Part shown: positions 8,770 to 17,802 of the stretch, in pieces
Numbering within the stretch: position 1 is the first letter of the stretch
How the letters are laid out: each line of letters starts with the position of its first letter
Assembly (NCBI GenBank): GCA_943788505.1
Contig: CALSQR010000002.1
Location: 633,213 to 697,212 of the forward strand
Source: an uncultured bacterium
Lineage (GTDB): Bacteria > Bacteroidota > Rhodothermia > Rhodothermales > UBA10348
Direction of reading: 5' to 3'
DNA: 64,000 nt
Notes under the pieces: model-generated
What the model was told of the DNA's origin: nothing
What the model saw: the letters and a program-made list of their open reading frames with translations, nothing else
The model's database searches: none
Made by a program: the position numbers and the translations under genes

Positions 8770-9869
8770 TCATTCTTGACGCACAAGTACACTCTATTCA
8801 TGTCCAACTGAAGGAGCCGTACACCATCGCTTACGAGACCATCACGGACGTCACAAACCACTATCTCGTGTTGCGCACGGACGATGGGCACGTTGGTGTG
8901 GGATGCGCTGCCCCTGCACAAGAGGTCACTGGAGAATCCGTTGAGCAGTCACTTCAGGCGCTAAAAGCATTTGCTCGCATCGCTGCCGGTAAGTCGACCC
9001 ACGAGCTTCCCTTTCCTCCTTCGAAATGCCCCTCGGCACGAGCAGCCATTGATCTTGCCTTGCATGATTTGGAGGCCCGCTCGCTTGGAATCACCGTCGG
9101 AGGCCTATTGGCTCGTACGCATTCCGACAGTTCCGTGGCAGATCCTACAAGTACGTCCGGTGCTGGCACCGTTTCCCGCGAGACAAGCGTCACTATCGGT
9201 ATCTCCTCCGTTGAGGACACGCTTAAGCGAGCGTCCAGCCTCGTGTCCGACGGATTCCGGTTTCTCAAAATCAAGGGAGGGCATGATGTAGCAATCGATC
9301 TGAGCAGATTGCAGTCCCTCAGAGAAAAATGGGGGGATGACCTGACCCTTGCTCTCGATGCTAATCAGGGGTATACCCTGGATTGCATCAAGCAGATCAA
9401 TCAACATCAGCCGGACATCGGCCTTGTGTACCTTGAGCAGCCCACCCCAAAAAGCGACCTGGCTTTACTATCGGAGGCGGCGCGCAGTACAGACATCCCT
9501 GTAATGGCAGACGAATCTGCACGAAATATTGCTGCCGTACGGCATTTGGCAGAATTGGGCGGCGTTCGTTTGATCAATATCAAACTGCAAAAAATGGGCG
9601 GTTTGGGTCCTGCCGTCGAGATTGATCGGATTGCGGCCGAAGGCGGGATGCGTACCATGCTTGGGTGTATGGACGAATCTGCTCTCTCAATTGCAGCTGC
9701 CCTACAATTCGGCGCGACACATTCAAATGTCGCTTATTTGGACCTTGATGGCCACTTCGATCTTATGGATGATCCGTTTGAGCAGCTTGTGACCTTGGAT
9801 GATCGCGGTCAGCTTGCCTCGAACGGGCTGCCGGGCCTCGGGTGGAGTTCGTTGCCTCCTGGCTTTTGA
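8766..9869 (+). CDS. dgcA: Enolase-superfamily epimerase/racemase (DgcA or L-Ala-D/L-Glu epimerase type)
   Basis: A 367-residue member of the muconate lactonizing/mandelate racemase group. Catalytic elements visible: FLKIKGG (acid/base Lys on the second strand), metal ligands in LALDAN, YLEQP and MADES, the opposite-face Lys in INIKLQKMGG, then MDES and the YLDLDGHFDL end motif typical of dipeptide epimerases. Next to a DgcN-like gene the likely substrate is N-acetyl-D-glutamate. The alternative is epimerisation of L-Ala-D-Glu from recycled peptidoglycan. The 3' end overlaps the convergent histidine kinase gene by 107 bp. Confidence 0.8.
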   Translation: MIILDAQVHSIHVQLKEPYTIAYETITDVTNHYLVLRTDDGHVGVGCAAPAQEVTGESVEQSLQALKAFARIAAGKSTHELPFPPSKCPSARAAIDLALHDLEARSLGITVGGLLARTHSDSSVADPTSTSGAGTVSRETSVTIGISSVEDTLKRASSLVSDGFRFLKIKGGHDVAIDLSRLQSLREKWGDDLTLALDANQGYTLDCIKQINQHQPDIGLVYLEQPTPKSDLALLSEAARSTDIPVMADESARNIAAVRHLAELGGVRLINIKLQKMGGLGPAVEIDRIAAEGGMRTMLGCMDESALSIAAALQFGATHSNVAYLDLDGHFDLMDDPFEQLVTLDDRGQLASNGLPGLGWSSLPPGF

Positions 9870-11580
9870 GCGACTCCTCGGAGTCAGACGCGCTTGCGTC
9901 ACTACTTGGAAACCTGATGGTAAACACCGATCCGTAACCGGGTTCGGACTGCATAGAAAGCTGACCGCCCAGTTCTTCTAAGAGTCCATTCGCGACTCGC
10001 AGCCCGAGTCCACTAGTTTTATCTAGTCCAAACTCTGCTAATGAAACGGTGTCCAATGGCTGATTAATACTCTCGACGAATCCGCTTTCAAAGCCTCGTC
10101 CTGTATCAGAAATGCGAATTACGACCTCCGACATTTCTGTTCGCATGTCGAACTGAATACTACCCCGTTCTGTGTAGCGGAATGAGTGATCTAGAAGGTG
10201 GGTCAAGGCATGGGCAAGGTGATTGGGGTCCAATTGGGCATACTTCGCCTCTGAAGGCAATGACATCCGAAATTCGAGTTCTTTCGTTGATGCTTCCCGC
10301 TCAAACTGAATGAGTACTTGCCGAGATAACTCAACCACGTCCGTCTTTTCTGTGTTCTGATCCAATTTGCCCGACGAGAGATGAGATACCGAAAGGATGC
10401 TATTGAGCAGTTTGAGCAGTCGATCTCCACTAGATCGGATCATTTCAGCAAGCTCCTGCTGGTCTCCTTCGCATTCCTCCACTAAGACATCAGCCAATCC
10501 TATAATACCGGATAGCGGTGTGCGGACATCATGACTCATATTAGAAAGGAATGCAGATTTTAAGCGTGAAAGCTCTTCGAGATGCCTTTTGGATTCAAGT
10601 ATCTGCAGCTCTGCCAATTTGCTTTCAGTAATGTCCCTCAGGAATATGAGCCGCCCTTGGGTGATTCCTTCATCACTCAATATGTGCTTCATTCGAAGGG
10701 CATACCACTTTGCTTCGGTGCTGGTAGTTAAATCTATTTCTGTCTCATAACCTGCTTTCTCCGCACCTGCGTTCCATTCCTGTGCTAAAAACGGGAAGCA
10801 TTCCTGAACCGGCATATCTATGATTTTTCCCCCTGTCTCTGACTTCATCGACCCGATCACCTCATTGGCCTCCATAATCAGGCCTCTTGGATCGGTCACG
10901 ATTACCCCATCATCCATATATCGAATGATCTGTTCTCGCGCGATCGGCATGAGATCTAGCATCCGATAGCGAAACATCCCGATAAAAAAGAAGACGCCAG
11001 ACAACGAAAATGAGATCGGAGTCAGATCAAGATGCAGAAAGAGATCTGGGTTGCTCAGATAGACCCCGTTAAAAAACATGGGCGTCAAAGATCCCAGCGT
11101 CATAATCAACGCTTGACTACGAATGTGTCCTTTAGATCTAAAAACATGACGCACGAATAACAGGACTCCAATTCCAACAAGGAGATAGGAATACAATGTG
11201 TGTACCCAGAACCATGGACCGTAGACACGGTCGATGGTCGCGAACTTGTCGGTAACCAATAGCTCTGAAAACTCGAAAAATAGATAGTGGGCGTCATTTG
11301 TTGCGATGAGACCTAACGTGACTACTGGCAATAATGAAATGATCATCAGCATTCGAGGCGTCAGTTTGATGCCAGTAAACGCACTCGCCAACGATAGCCA
11401 GGCAACGGGCAGAGCCGCCACGAAAATGAATTTGATATCGGATAACAGCAACTTGGCGTCAAATCCAGCGACTATCAAATGCAGACCTGAAAAGAGTGAC
11501 CAAAGCCCAGCCATCGACATAACAAACACAAACACGCGTGTAAAGGTACCACGATGACGGGTCCACGCGTGAATCACCAA
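9763..11580 (-). CDS. Membrane sensor histidine kinase (7TM-PAS-HisKA-HATPase)
   Basis: A 605-residue inner-membrane kinase. Seven hydrophobic helices fill residues 1-210, followed by a PAS domain (about 215-330), a short coiled coil, HisKA with phospho-acceptor His in SNMSHDVRTPL (about residue 348) and HATPase_c (about 440-560). G1 (ISDTGRGF) and G2 (GLGLRVANGLLEELGG) are good, but the N-box reads HLLDHSFRYT where NLLxNAxKYT is expected, so both Asn residues are missing and ATP/Mg binding may be altered. The last 45 residues (SSDASASDSEE onward) are low complexity and come from the antisense of dgcA. No response regulator is adjacent. Confidence 0.9.
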   Translation of the reverse strand: MVIHAWTRHRGTFTRVFVFVMSMAGLWSLFSGLHLIVAGFDAKLLLSDIKFIFVAALPVAWLSLASAFTGIKLTPRMLMIISLLPVVTLGLIATNDAHYLFFEFSELLVTDKFATIDRVYGPWFWVHTLYSYLLVGIGVLLFVRHVFRSKGHIRSQALIMTLGSLTPMFFNGVYLSNPDLFLHLDLTPISFSLSGVFFFIGMFRYRMLDLMPIAREQIIRYMDDGVIVTDPRGLIMEANEVIGSMKSETGGKIIDMPVQECFPFLAQEWNAGAEKAGYETEIDLTTSTEAKWYALRMKHILSDEGITQGRLIFLRDITESKLAELQILESKRHLEELSRLKSAFLSNMSHDVRTPLSGIIGLADVLVEECEGDQQELAEMIRSSGDRLLKLLNSILSVSHLSSGKLDQNTEKTDVVELSRQVLIQFEREASTKELEFRMSLPSEAKYAQLDPNHLAHALTHLLDHSFRYTERGSIQFDMRTEMSEVVIRISDTGRGFESGFVESINQPLDTVSLAEFGLDKTSGLGLRVANGLLEELGGQLSMQSEPGYGSVFTIRFPSSDASASDSEESLKSQEATNSTRGPAARSRQADRDHPRSQAAQTDHP

Positions 11581-11741
11581 ATAAAGGGCGATAAAACTAG
11601 AGGCAAAAAATGGCTAGGATATGCTGAGTCCGGCTGAGATCATGATCATAAGGCTTCTTGTCCTTATGGATCGGCCGTAATGCCTTGCGCTTTAACTGAT
11701 TGCAGGGATTAGGTGTCGCCTTAGGCGCAGATCCATCTATC

Positions 11742-12869
11742 CTACCTGCTCTCAACAGAGGTCGGCTCAACAACCTGTCTGATCCACGCGCCACCCAGGA
11801 CTTCTTCGCCTTCATATATGACGATGGCTTGGCCTGGAGTAATAGCTCGACGTGGTTCGGCAAAACGAACGTTTAGCTGCCCATCTTTTTCCCATACGAC
11901 ACATGGTGCGCCAGCATCCTTGTATCTGATCTTACCGAAGGCTTGCCGCTCTTCCGATAGATCCGCATACTTGACATAGTTGATCTGCCCAGCCGATAAC
12001 TGCTGACCGAGTAGTTCATCCTTGTCGCCCACCCAAACCGTGTTCGATTCGACATCGATACGCGTGACATAAATGGGTTCACCCGTCGCGAGTCCAAGTC
12101 CGTGCCGCTGTCCAATCGTGTAAAACGGATACCCTTCGTGCTGTCCAATGATCGTCCCATCCGTCAAGCGAAAGTTTCCTGGACCTGCACGTTCGTCCAT
12201 GTCTGGCACACGATCACGAAGGAATCGACGGTAGTTATTATCTGGGACGAAGCATATTTCGTACGAGTCCGGCTTGTTTGCTACCTCATCGAGTCCAAAA
12301 TCGGCTGCCATTTGGCGTATTTCTGGCTTGGTTAGGTTACCCAGCGGGAAAATCGTCCGGGACAGGTTTTCCTGCGAAACACCCCAGAGGGCATAACTCT
12401 GATCTTTGTTATGATCCAGCCCTTTCATCAAAATATGCCGACCCGTTTCCTCGTCCGTTCGCAGACGAGCGTAGTGACCGGTAGCAATAAACTCGCAGCC
12501 CAGATCGTCGGCCCGTCGCATCAACGACTCCCACTTGATGTGGGTATTACACAGTACACACGGATTTGGCGTGCGACCAGCCATGTATTCTTCGGTAAAC
12601 CGATCGATCACCCAGTCTCCAAATTCTTTTCGGATATCTACGATGAAGTGCGGGAAGTCGTATTTGATACCGATTGCGCGGGCATCATTCATGGACTCCA
12701 GCGTGCAGCAACCGACTTCTTTTCCGGTTTTTCCACCACTGCCCGTGTAATCCCAGGTTTTCATGGTTATCCCAACCACTTCGTAGCCCTGCTCTTTCAA
12801 GAGCACAGCTGCGACCGACGAGTCAACGCCGCCACTCATGGCCACAAGTACTTTCCCTTTTGAGCTCAT
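11742..12869 (-). CDS. mnmA: tRNA-specific 2-thiouridylase MnmA
   Basis: A 375-residue cytoplasmic enzyme that thiolates U34 of Lys, Glu and Gln tRNAs. The PP-loop SGGVDSS is at residues 12-18. The catalytic cysteine pair is in NPCVLCN (about residue 104) and YEICFVP (about 205). The ATGHYAR and KDQSYALWGV blocks and the C-terminal beta-barrel are also present. Its ATG overlaps the stop of the upstream regulator by one base (TAATG), so it is translationally coupled to it. The 161-bp gap down to the kinase gene holds only a short 4-bp-stem palindrome and no convincing terminator. Confidence 0.97.
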   Translation of the reverse strand: MSSKGKVLVAMSGGVDSSVAAVLLKEQGYEVVGITMKTWDYTGSGGKTGKEVGCCTLESMNDARAIGIKYDFPHFIVDIRKEFGDWVIDRFTEEYMAGRTPNPCVLCNTHIKWESLMRRADDLGCEFIATGHYARLRTDEETGRHILMKGLDHNKDQSYALWGVSQENLSRTIFPLGNLTKPEIRQMAADFGLDEVANKPDSYEICFVPDNNYRRFLRDRVPDMDERAGPGNFRLTDGTIIGQHEGYPFYTIGQRHGLGLATGEPIYVTRIDVESNTVWVGDKDELLGQQLSAGQINYVKYADLSEERQAFGKIRYKDAGAPCVVWEKDGQLNVRFAEPRRAITPGQAIVIYEGEEVLGGAWIRQVVEPTSVESR

Positions 12870-13540
12870 TATTCGTCTCCTTCTTCCTTTCCTGTGACAA
12901 TCACAGCACCCAAGATTTCATAACAGTTGGCAATTACCAGCTGCATTTCATTTAGAAAAGCATTCAGTTTTCTGAACATGCGTTGATTGGCTTCCGGCCG
13001 GCGCCTCGATACATCTGGCAAGACAACGGCTGATTCCAATATGTGGTCTCTGAAGAAGTTAACAGCCTTCAGTGCATCCTGAAGAGGAATGCCATTCCGA
13101 ACCACATTTTTAGCATAGACCCTAGCTACAATTCGAGCTTCTTCCAGCACTTCTTCATTTTCTGTCTCTTCGGCTCCCACATATTGAATGAGCAGACCCA
13201 TCAACCGACGCCCTAGCATTCGCTTCTCTTCTCGGTCCTGTTCTTCGAGGCCGGCATTCCAAGATGCCGTGTGATCTCCCAAGTCAGCCCGCGTGTACGA
13301 GAGCGCATTCTCCCGGAAGGACTCTTTGAAACTCTCCGACGTGACATCTTCGGATTGGTTCGTCAGTCTCTTCAATTCGGACTCAGGGAATCTACGATGG
13401 CCTCCCGGTGTCCGGACTGATTCGATTTTCCCGCTCTCGGCCCATCTCCGCAGAGTTACAGGGTGCACCCCGAGCTGGTCTGCCGCTTCCTTCAATGAAT
13501 AGAGACCTTCAGTCATGGATAACCTTGTTTTCTGGGTCAC
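12869..13540 (-). CDS. MerR-type DNA-binding regulator with helical C-terminal domain
   Basis: A 223-residue protein. Residues 10-60 are a MerR/BldC-like winged HTH (YSLKEAADQLGVHPVTLRRWAESGKI, followed by the RTPGGHRRF wing). Residues 85-215 are all-helical (GRRLMGLLIQYV, ALKAVNFFRDHILES, MFRKLNAFLNEMQLVIANCYE), resembling the helical domain of RsbR/sensor-type regulators, without Cys metal ligands. It is transcribed first and coupled to mnmA. Whether it controls mnmA, itself or the divergent haem-receptor gene 117 bp away is unknown; an ATG at residue 8 is a possible alternative start. Confidence 0.85.
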   Translation of the reverse strand: MTQKTRLSMTEGLYSLKEAADQLGVHPVTLRRWAESGKIESVRTPGGHRRFPESELKRLTNQSEDVTSESFKESFRENALSYTRADLGDHTASWNAGLEEQDREEKRMLGRRLMGLLIQYVGAEETENEEVLEEARIVARVYAKNVVRNGIPLQDALKAVNFFRDHILESAVVLPDVSRRRPEANQRMFRKLNAFLNEMQLVIANCYEILGAVIVTGKEEGDE

Positions 13541-13610
13541 TGCTTGACGAGCCTGAAGAAGCAGGCTGAACGTTCATGGTAAATTATACACACAATTATC
13601 GATCGATGTA

Positions 13611-13628
13611 TAGATTTGCTTAGATTTG
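13611..13628 (+). promoter_or_regulatory. Two TAnnTTTG -7-like elements upstream of the haem receptor gene
   Basis: TAGATTTG occurs at 13611-13618 and again at 13621-13628, matching the Bacteroidota -7 consensus TAnnTTTG. They lie 29-46 bp before the receptor ATG, a sensible position. No good TTG element was found about 20 bp upstream, so only one half of the consensus is supported. ATCGATCGAT just upstream is palindromic and could be an operator. Confidence 0.35.
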
Positions 13629-13656
13629 TTAAGTATTTGTCATGGTTTGGTAACCG

Positions 13657-15825
13657 ATGAACAACAAAATAACGAACAAAAGGGCACAAAAGAGCACAAT
13701 TACTCAGTATTTGACCCAAAGCTCATTCGGCGTGGTTCGATGGTGCTTCCTTTTGGGGTGGCTTTGGTTTGTGTCATCATCTCCAGCAGCTTCAGCCCAA
13801 TCGACCGATCGCTCGGTGAAATCAGATTCACTTAAAAGCTATCAGTTACAGACCGTCGTAGTGACGGCCCTCAAGTCCCCTTCTGTACTCGAGGACACGC
13901 CTATCCCGATAAGGGTCTTGGGCAGAGAACAGATTCGCCAACGGGGAGCCCTGCGTCTTTCAGACTTATTGGCTGAAGAACCCGGACTCATGCTGACCCA
14001 CTTCTTGGGCACCGGTATCCAGATGCAGGGATTGGATCCAGATTACACCTTGATATTGCTGGATGGTCAGCCCTTGGTTGGCCGCTCAGGTGGCACGCTC
14101 GATTTGGACCGACTGTCAGTCTCGGACATTGCTTCCGTAGAAATTGTTCAGGGTCCCTCCTCTTCCCTGTACGGAAGCGATGCTCTGGCCGGTGTCATCA
14201 ACCTGCGATCACGGGAAGCGGAACGCCCATTTGGCGTGGATGCCGGAGTCCGGTACCAGACGCACAACACGAGCAATGTCAACGTCTCTTTGGAAGGGCG
14301 CGCCTCCAAAACAGGTTGGCGATTGAGTCTTGATCGATTTGCATCGGATGGGTACGACCTGAACCCGGATTTACCTGGACAAACTGGTCCTGCATTCGTC
14401 AAACAGACCGTCTCCAGCCGATGGACTTCAAGCTTGCACGACGCAGTTGATATCAATTTGTCAGCCCGCTTTGCTCACGAAAACCTTGACAGCGACCAGT
14501 CCATCGTACTGAATGGAATAGCGTCCGCGTTTCAGGAGCAACAAAGGCAGACAGATTGGAGTGTGGCTCCAGAGATGAAGTGGAGAATCCAGCCTGGCCA
14601 CTCTCTCACCCTTAAAGGCTATACCACAGGATTCCGAACACAGTCTTCAGTTTCCATCCCAGACGCAGAATCAGACTCCGACTTCAGACAGTCTCTTGGA
14701 CGTGTAGAAGTACAGCACGACCTGGTTGCGGGCAGCTTTTTCATCCTGACCTCTGGAGCCGGGCTGTCCCGGGAAACAGTTTCTGCAGATCGTATCGCGG
14801 GAGGGCATCGCAGCAACCAAACGGCTCACGCTTTCTCTTAGCAGCAATTTCTGTTGTCCGAATCAGTGCACCTGGTGACCAGCTTCCGGGCTGACCATCA
14901 CACCGAATATGGTTGGCACATGAGTCCGAATGCAGCGGTGATGTTTTCCGCCAAAAATACCATGAGGTTTAGACTTTCAGCCGGTACAGGCTTCAAAGCG
15001 CCGAGCTTTCAACAGCTCTACATGGATTTTACCAATGCTGTGGCCGGTTACTCGGTCATCGGATCAGCAGATGCTCAGTCAAATCTCAAGCGCCTGGAGG
15101 AAAATGGCCTCATCACCAGGTACTTGGGTAATCCTTCACTGCTCCAAACGGTCGGACCAGAAACTGCCGTGTCTTACCAAGCCAGTTTCGATTCTGATCT
15201 CGGCAAACGGGTACACCTGCATGTCGCCCTGTTCCACAACCGGATCGGCGATATGATAGAGACACTTCCAGTAGCCCAAAAAACGAATGGGCAACAAGTG
15301 TTTTCCTATCTGAATCTCAACCGGATTTCATCACGGGGGATGAGTTTCGAAACCAGGTTTAGACCAAGTGACCTGATATCCATCCAGGCAGGGTACCAGT
15401 TCGTCCAGGCCCGTGATTTGGACGTCCTCGACCAAATTGCTGCGGGAACCCTGTATGGTCGGCGTGATGGAGTGGACTATCTGCTGAAGCGATCAGATTA
15501 CGGTGGATTGTTCAACCGCAGTAAGCACTCCGGAACGCTTCAGCTCGCAGTTAGCACTCCCCAAGGCACCACAGATGTGCGGCTTCGAGCCACTGCCCGG
15601 TCCCGATACGGATTCGGAGATCAAAATGGCAATCTGGTTCTGGATGCATCAAATGAATACGTCCCGGCCCAGATGCTTTGGAATCTCACCATCAACAGGA
15701 AGCTTACTTCTCTGGCAAATCTGCAAGTCGGCGTGATCAATTTGTTCGATCGCATGAATGCAGAGCGGATTCCCTCTTTGTCAGGTCGCCAGGTTTTTGC
15801 CAGTGTCTTGTTTTCCTCTGAATAA
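13657..15825 (+). pseudogene. HmuR-like TonB-dependent haem receptor split by one in-frame TAG
   Basis: An N-terminal half (13657-14838) with signal peptide, TonB box region (QTVVVTALKSP), complete plug domain (REQIRQRGALRLSDLL to IVQGPSSSLYGSDALAGVINL) and the first barrel strands is followed by TAG (14839-14841). The frame then continues, with no shift, through the rest of the barrel to a proper aromatic-poor end at 15825. Length without the stop is about 722 residues, normal for the family. The stop falls in F-S-stop-Q-Q-F where related barrels commonly have FAQ; a single CAG to TAG change would explain it. The following hmuY-like gene points to haem. It may be a recent nonsense mutation, a sequencing error, or amber readthrough. 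Confidence 0.85.
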
Positions 15826-15872
15826 CTCCTTTTTCAACCAATTCAACTTCGTTTTTAAATCAGACTGAGCCA

Positions 15873-16499
15873 ATGAAACGTTCCTTCTTTATCTACGCTT
15901 TCTTTTGCCTGAGTGCAGGCCTCATTGCCGGGTGTGACAGTACTTCCCCGAATGGGGCTTCGGATCCTGTCGTCGCGGAACGCGCATCAGACATCCCCTC
16001 TGATCCCATCATCGGGTTGGGTGGCGATGGTCGACCCGTCGGGACCAATACGTTTACGTTTTTCAATGTGAGAACGGGCGACGTCGTTGCTCAAACAGAT
16101 TCTGCAACCACCAAATGGGATCTCGGATTTCGTGGTACGACGATCATTGTGAACGGGGGTACTTCCGGTCCTGGTAACGGGGCGGCAAAAATCGTCGAAG
16201 GAGTGTTCGCTGACATCACCGACGCTGTGGCTGACGACATGCAAACGGATTCGGAATCTGGCTATGCCATTCCAGTGGGTTCTGGTAATGGGTGGTACAA
16301 CTACAACCCTGCATTGCAAACCGTTTCCCCGGTTCCTGGAAGAGTGCTGATCATTCGAACCGCAGATGGTCGGTACGCCAAAGTATCCATTATCAGTTAC
16401 TACAAAGGCGCCCCAACCACTCCATCCGCAAGCGATGAGGCCCGCTACTTGACCTTTGATTATGCGTTTCAGCCCGATGGTAGCCTTCTATTTGAATAA
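15873..16499 (+). CDS. HmuY-family haem-binding lipoprotein
   Basis: A 208-residue lipoprotein (lipobox LIAGC at about residue 21). The mature part carries the HmuY pattern: TFTFFNVRTGDVV, TKWDLGFRGTTIIVNGGTS, a WYNYNP block, VLIIRTADGRYAKVSIISYYKG and YLTFDYAFQPDGS at the C-terminus. HmuY proteins capture haem at the cell surface and hand it to the HmuR TonB receptor, which is the gene 47 bp upstream. This gene is intact even though the receptor frame is interrupted. Haem ligation by His cannot be confirmed here. Confidence 0.88.
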   Translation: MKRSFFIYAFFCLSAGLIAGCDSTSPNGASDPVVAERASDIPSDPIIGLGGDGRPVGTNTFTFFNVRTGDVVAQTDSATTKWDLGFRGTTIIVNGGTSGPGNGAAKIVEGVFADITDAVADDMQTDSESGYAIPVGSGNGWYNYNPALQTVSPVPGRVLIIRTADGRYAKVSIISYYKGAPTTPSASDEARYLTFDYAFQPDGSLLFE

Positions 16500-16515
16500 T
16501 CAGCCACCCGAATTG

Positions 16516-16555
16516 CTGAACAGAGTCATCTCATGATTGGGATGACTCTGTTCGG
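16516..16555 (+). terminator. Hairpin after the hmuY-like gene
   Basis: GAACAGAGTCATC (16518-16530) pairs perfectly with GATGACTCTGTTC (16541-16553) around a 10-nt loop, 18 bp past the stop. No U-run follows, but the 13-bp perfect stem and position make it the likely end of the haem operon. Confidence 0.7.
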
Positions 16556-16587
16556 GAAGTCTCAGACCCAACCTATCGCCGCGAACA

Positions 16588-17310
16588 ATGCCTGAACCTG
16601 TTCACTACCTGCCTATTCTGACCACCGTCGTGGCAGCCTGTTTTTCAGTCGTCCTGTACAGACACCTGCGACGGAAGCCCGGGACATTGTACATCCTGTG
16701 GTGGCTTATTGGCGTTGCGATGTATGGTGTCGGCACGCTGACCGAGAGCATCACAACGCTGTACGGATGGAATCTGATTACATTCAAAGCATGGTACATC
16801 AGTGGAGCACTCCTCGGCGGCGCACCACTTGCTCAGGGAACGGTCTACTTGCTGATGCCAGACCGTAGAGCACACAAATTGACTGCCATTCTTGTCAGTG
16901 CGATCTCCATTGCAGCGTTGTTCGTCATCTTGTCTCCAGTAAACCTTGATCTGGTGGAGCCCCATCGCCTGTCGGGATCAGTGATGACATGGTCGTGGGT
17001 GCGGATGTTTTCCCCTTTCATCAACATCTACGCTTTCATCTTCCTTGTGGGGGGAGCCATCTGGTCGGCTTGGCAATATGCGCGCAAAAACCTGTCCGAC
17101 AGGTCTCGGATGTGGGGAAATGTTTTTATCGCTGTTGGAGCACTGCTCCCCGGCATCGGGGGTACATCTGCTCGCATGGGTCATGTCGAGGTCCTCTATG
17201 TGACAGAACTGGTCGGATTACTGCTGATCTGGTGGGGGTACCACGTGATGACCAAGACACGTGTGCAGTCTATTCATAACAAGCAGCGAGAAGTCGAGGG
17301 AACGGCCTGA
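16588..17310 (+). CDS. Seven-transmembrane protein of unknown function
   Basis: A 240-residue integral membrane protein. Seven hydrophobic helices can be counted (starting at about residues 6, 35, 66, 96, 137, 173 and 200), with a short basic cytoplasmic tail (KTRVQSIHNKQREVEG). The overall look is like the 7TM sensor part of histidine kinases, but no kinase or other output domain follows. I do not recognise a family. It lies after the haem operon terminator and 60 bp before aroQ. Confidence 0.7.
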   Translation: MPEPVHYLPILTTVVAACFSVVLYRHLRRKPGTLYILWWLIGVAMYGVGTLTESITTLYGWNLITFKAWYISGALLGGAPLAQGTVYLLMPDRRAHKLTAILVSAISIAALFVILSPVNLDLVEPHRLSGSVMTWSWVRMFSPFINIYAFIFLVGGAIWSAWQYARKNLSDRSRMWGNVFIAVGALLPGIGGTSARMGHVEVLYVTELVGLLLIWWGYHVMTKTRVQSIHNKQREVEGTA

Positions 17311-17370
17311 TTTCATTCCGACAGGTGCCAACGTTATTTTGAGGACCCCCTTCAAAATCCAGGGAAAAGC

Positions 17371-17793
17371 GTGCGCATCCTCATCCTGAACGGCCCCAAC
17401 CTGAACATGCTCGGTGTCCGAGAACCGGACGTGTATGGCAGCGAGACGTTGAAAGACCTCCAGCTGGCCCTCTCCAACCGGTTTTCGGATGTCTCATTCT
17501 CATTTGCCCAGAGCAATCACGAAGGAGAGCTTATCGATGCCTTGCAACAGGCAAACGCCGACGGCATCGTACTCAATGGAGCTGGATTTACGCACACATC
17601 GGTCGCCTTACGCGATGCCATTGCATCGATCTCTATTCCGGTGGTTGAAGTGCACATCTCCAATATCGCAGCGAGGGAAGACTTCAGACACCATTCGCTC
17701 ACAGCGGGTGTGTGTGTCGGGGCGATTTCCGGTCTCGGAATCGAAGGGTACCACCTGGCTGTTCAGTACTTCGTATCCCGCCGCACGGACTGA
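17371..17793 (+). CDS. aroQ: 3-dehydroquinate dehydratase, type II
   Basis: A 140-residue enzyme converting 3-dehydroquinate to 3-dehydroshikimate. Type II signatures are complete: ILILNGPNLNMLGVREPDVYG (catalytic Tyr at the end, Arg on the lid), QSNHEGELID, LNGAGFTHTSVALRDA, and VEVHISNIAAREDFRHHS. Flavodoxin-like dodecamer subunit of typical size. It starts with GTG at 17371. The next gene begins 9 bp later, so it is probably cotranscribed with the flippase. Confidence 0.96.
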   Translation: MRILILNGPNLNMLGVREPDVYGSETLKDLQLALSNRFSDVSFSFAQSNHEGELIDALQQANADGIVLNGAGFTHTSVALRDAIASISIPVVEVHISNIAAREDFRHHSLTAGVCVGAISGLGIEGYHLAVQYFVSRRTD

Positions 17794-17802
17794 GCGCCGC
17801 CC

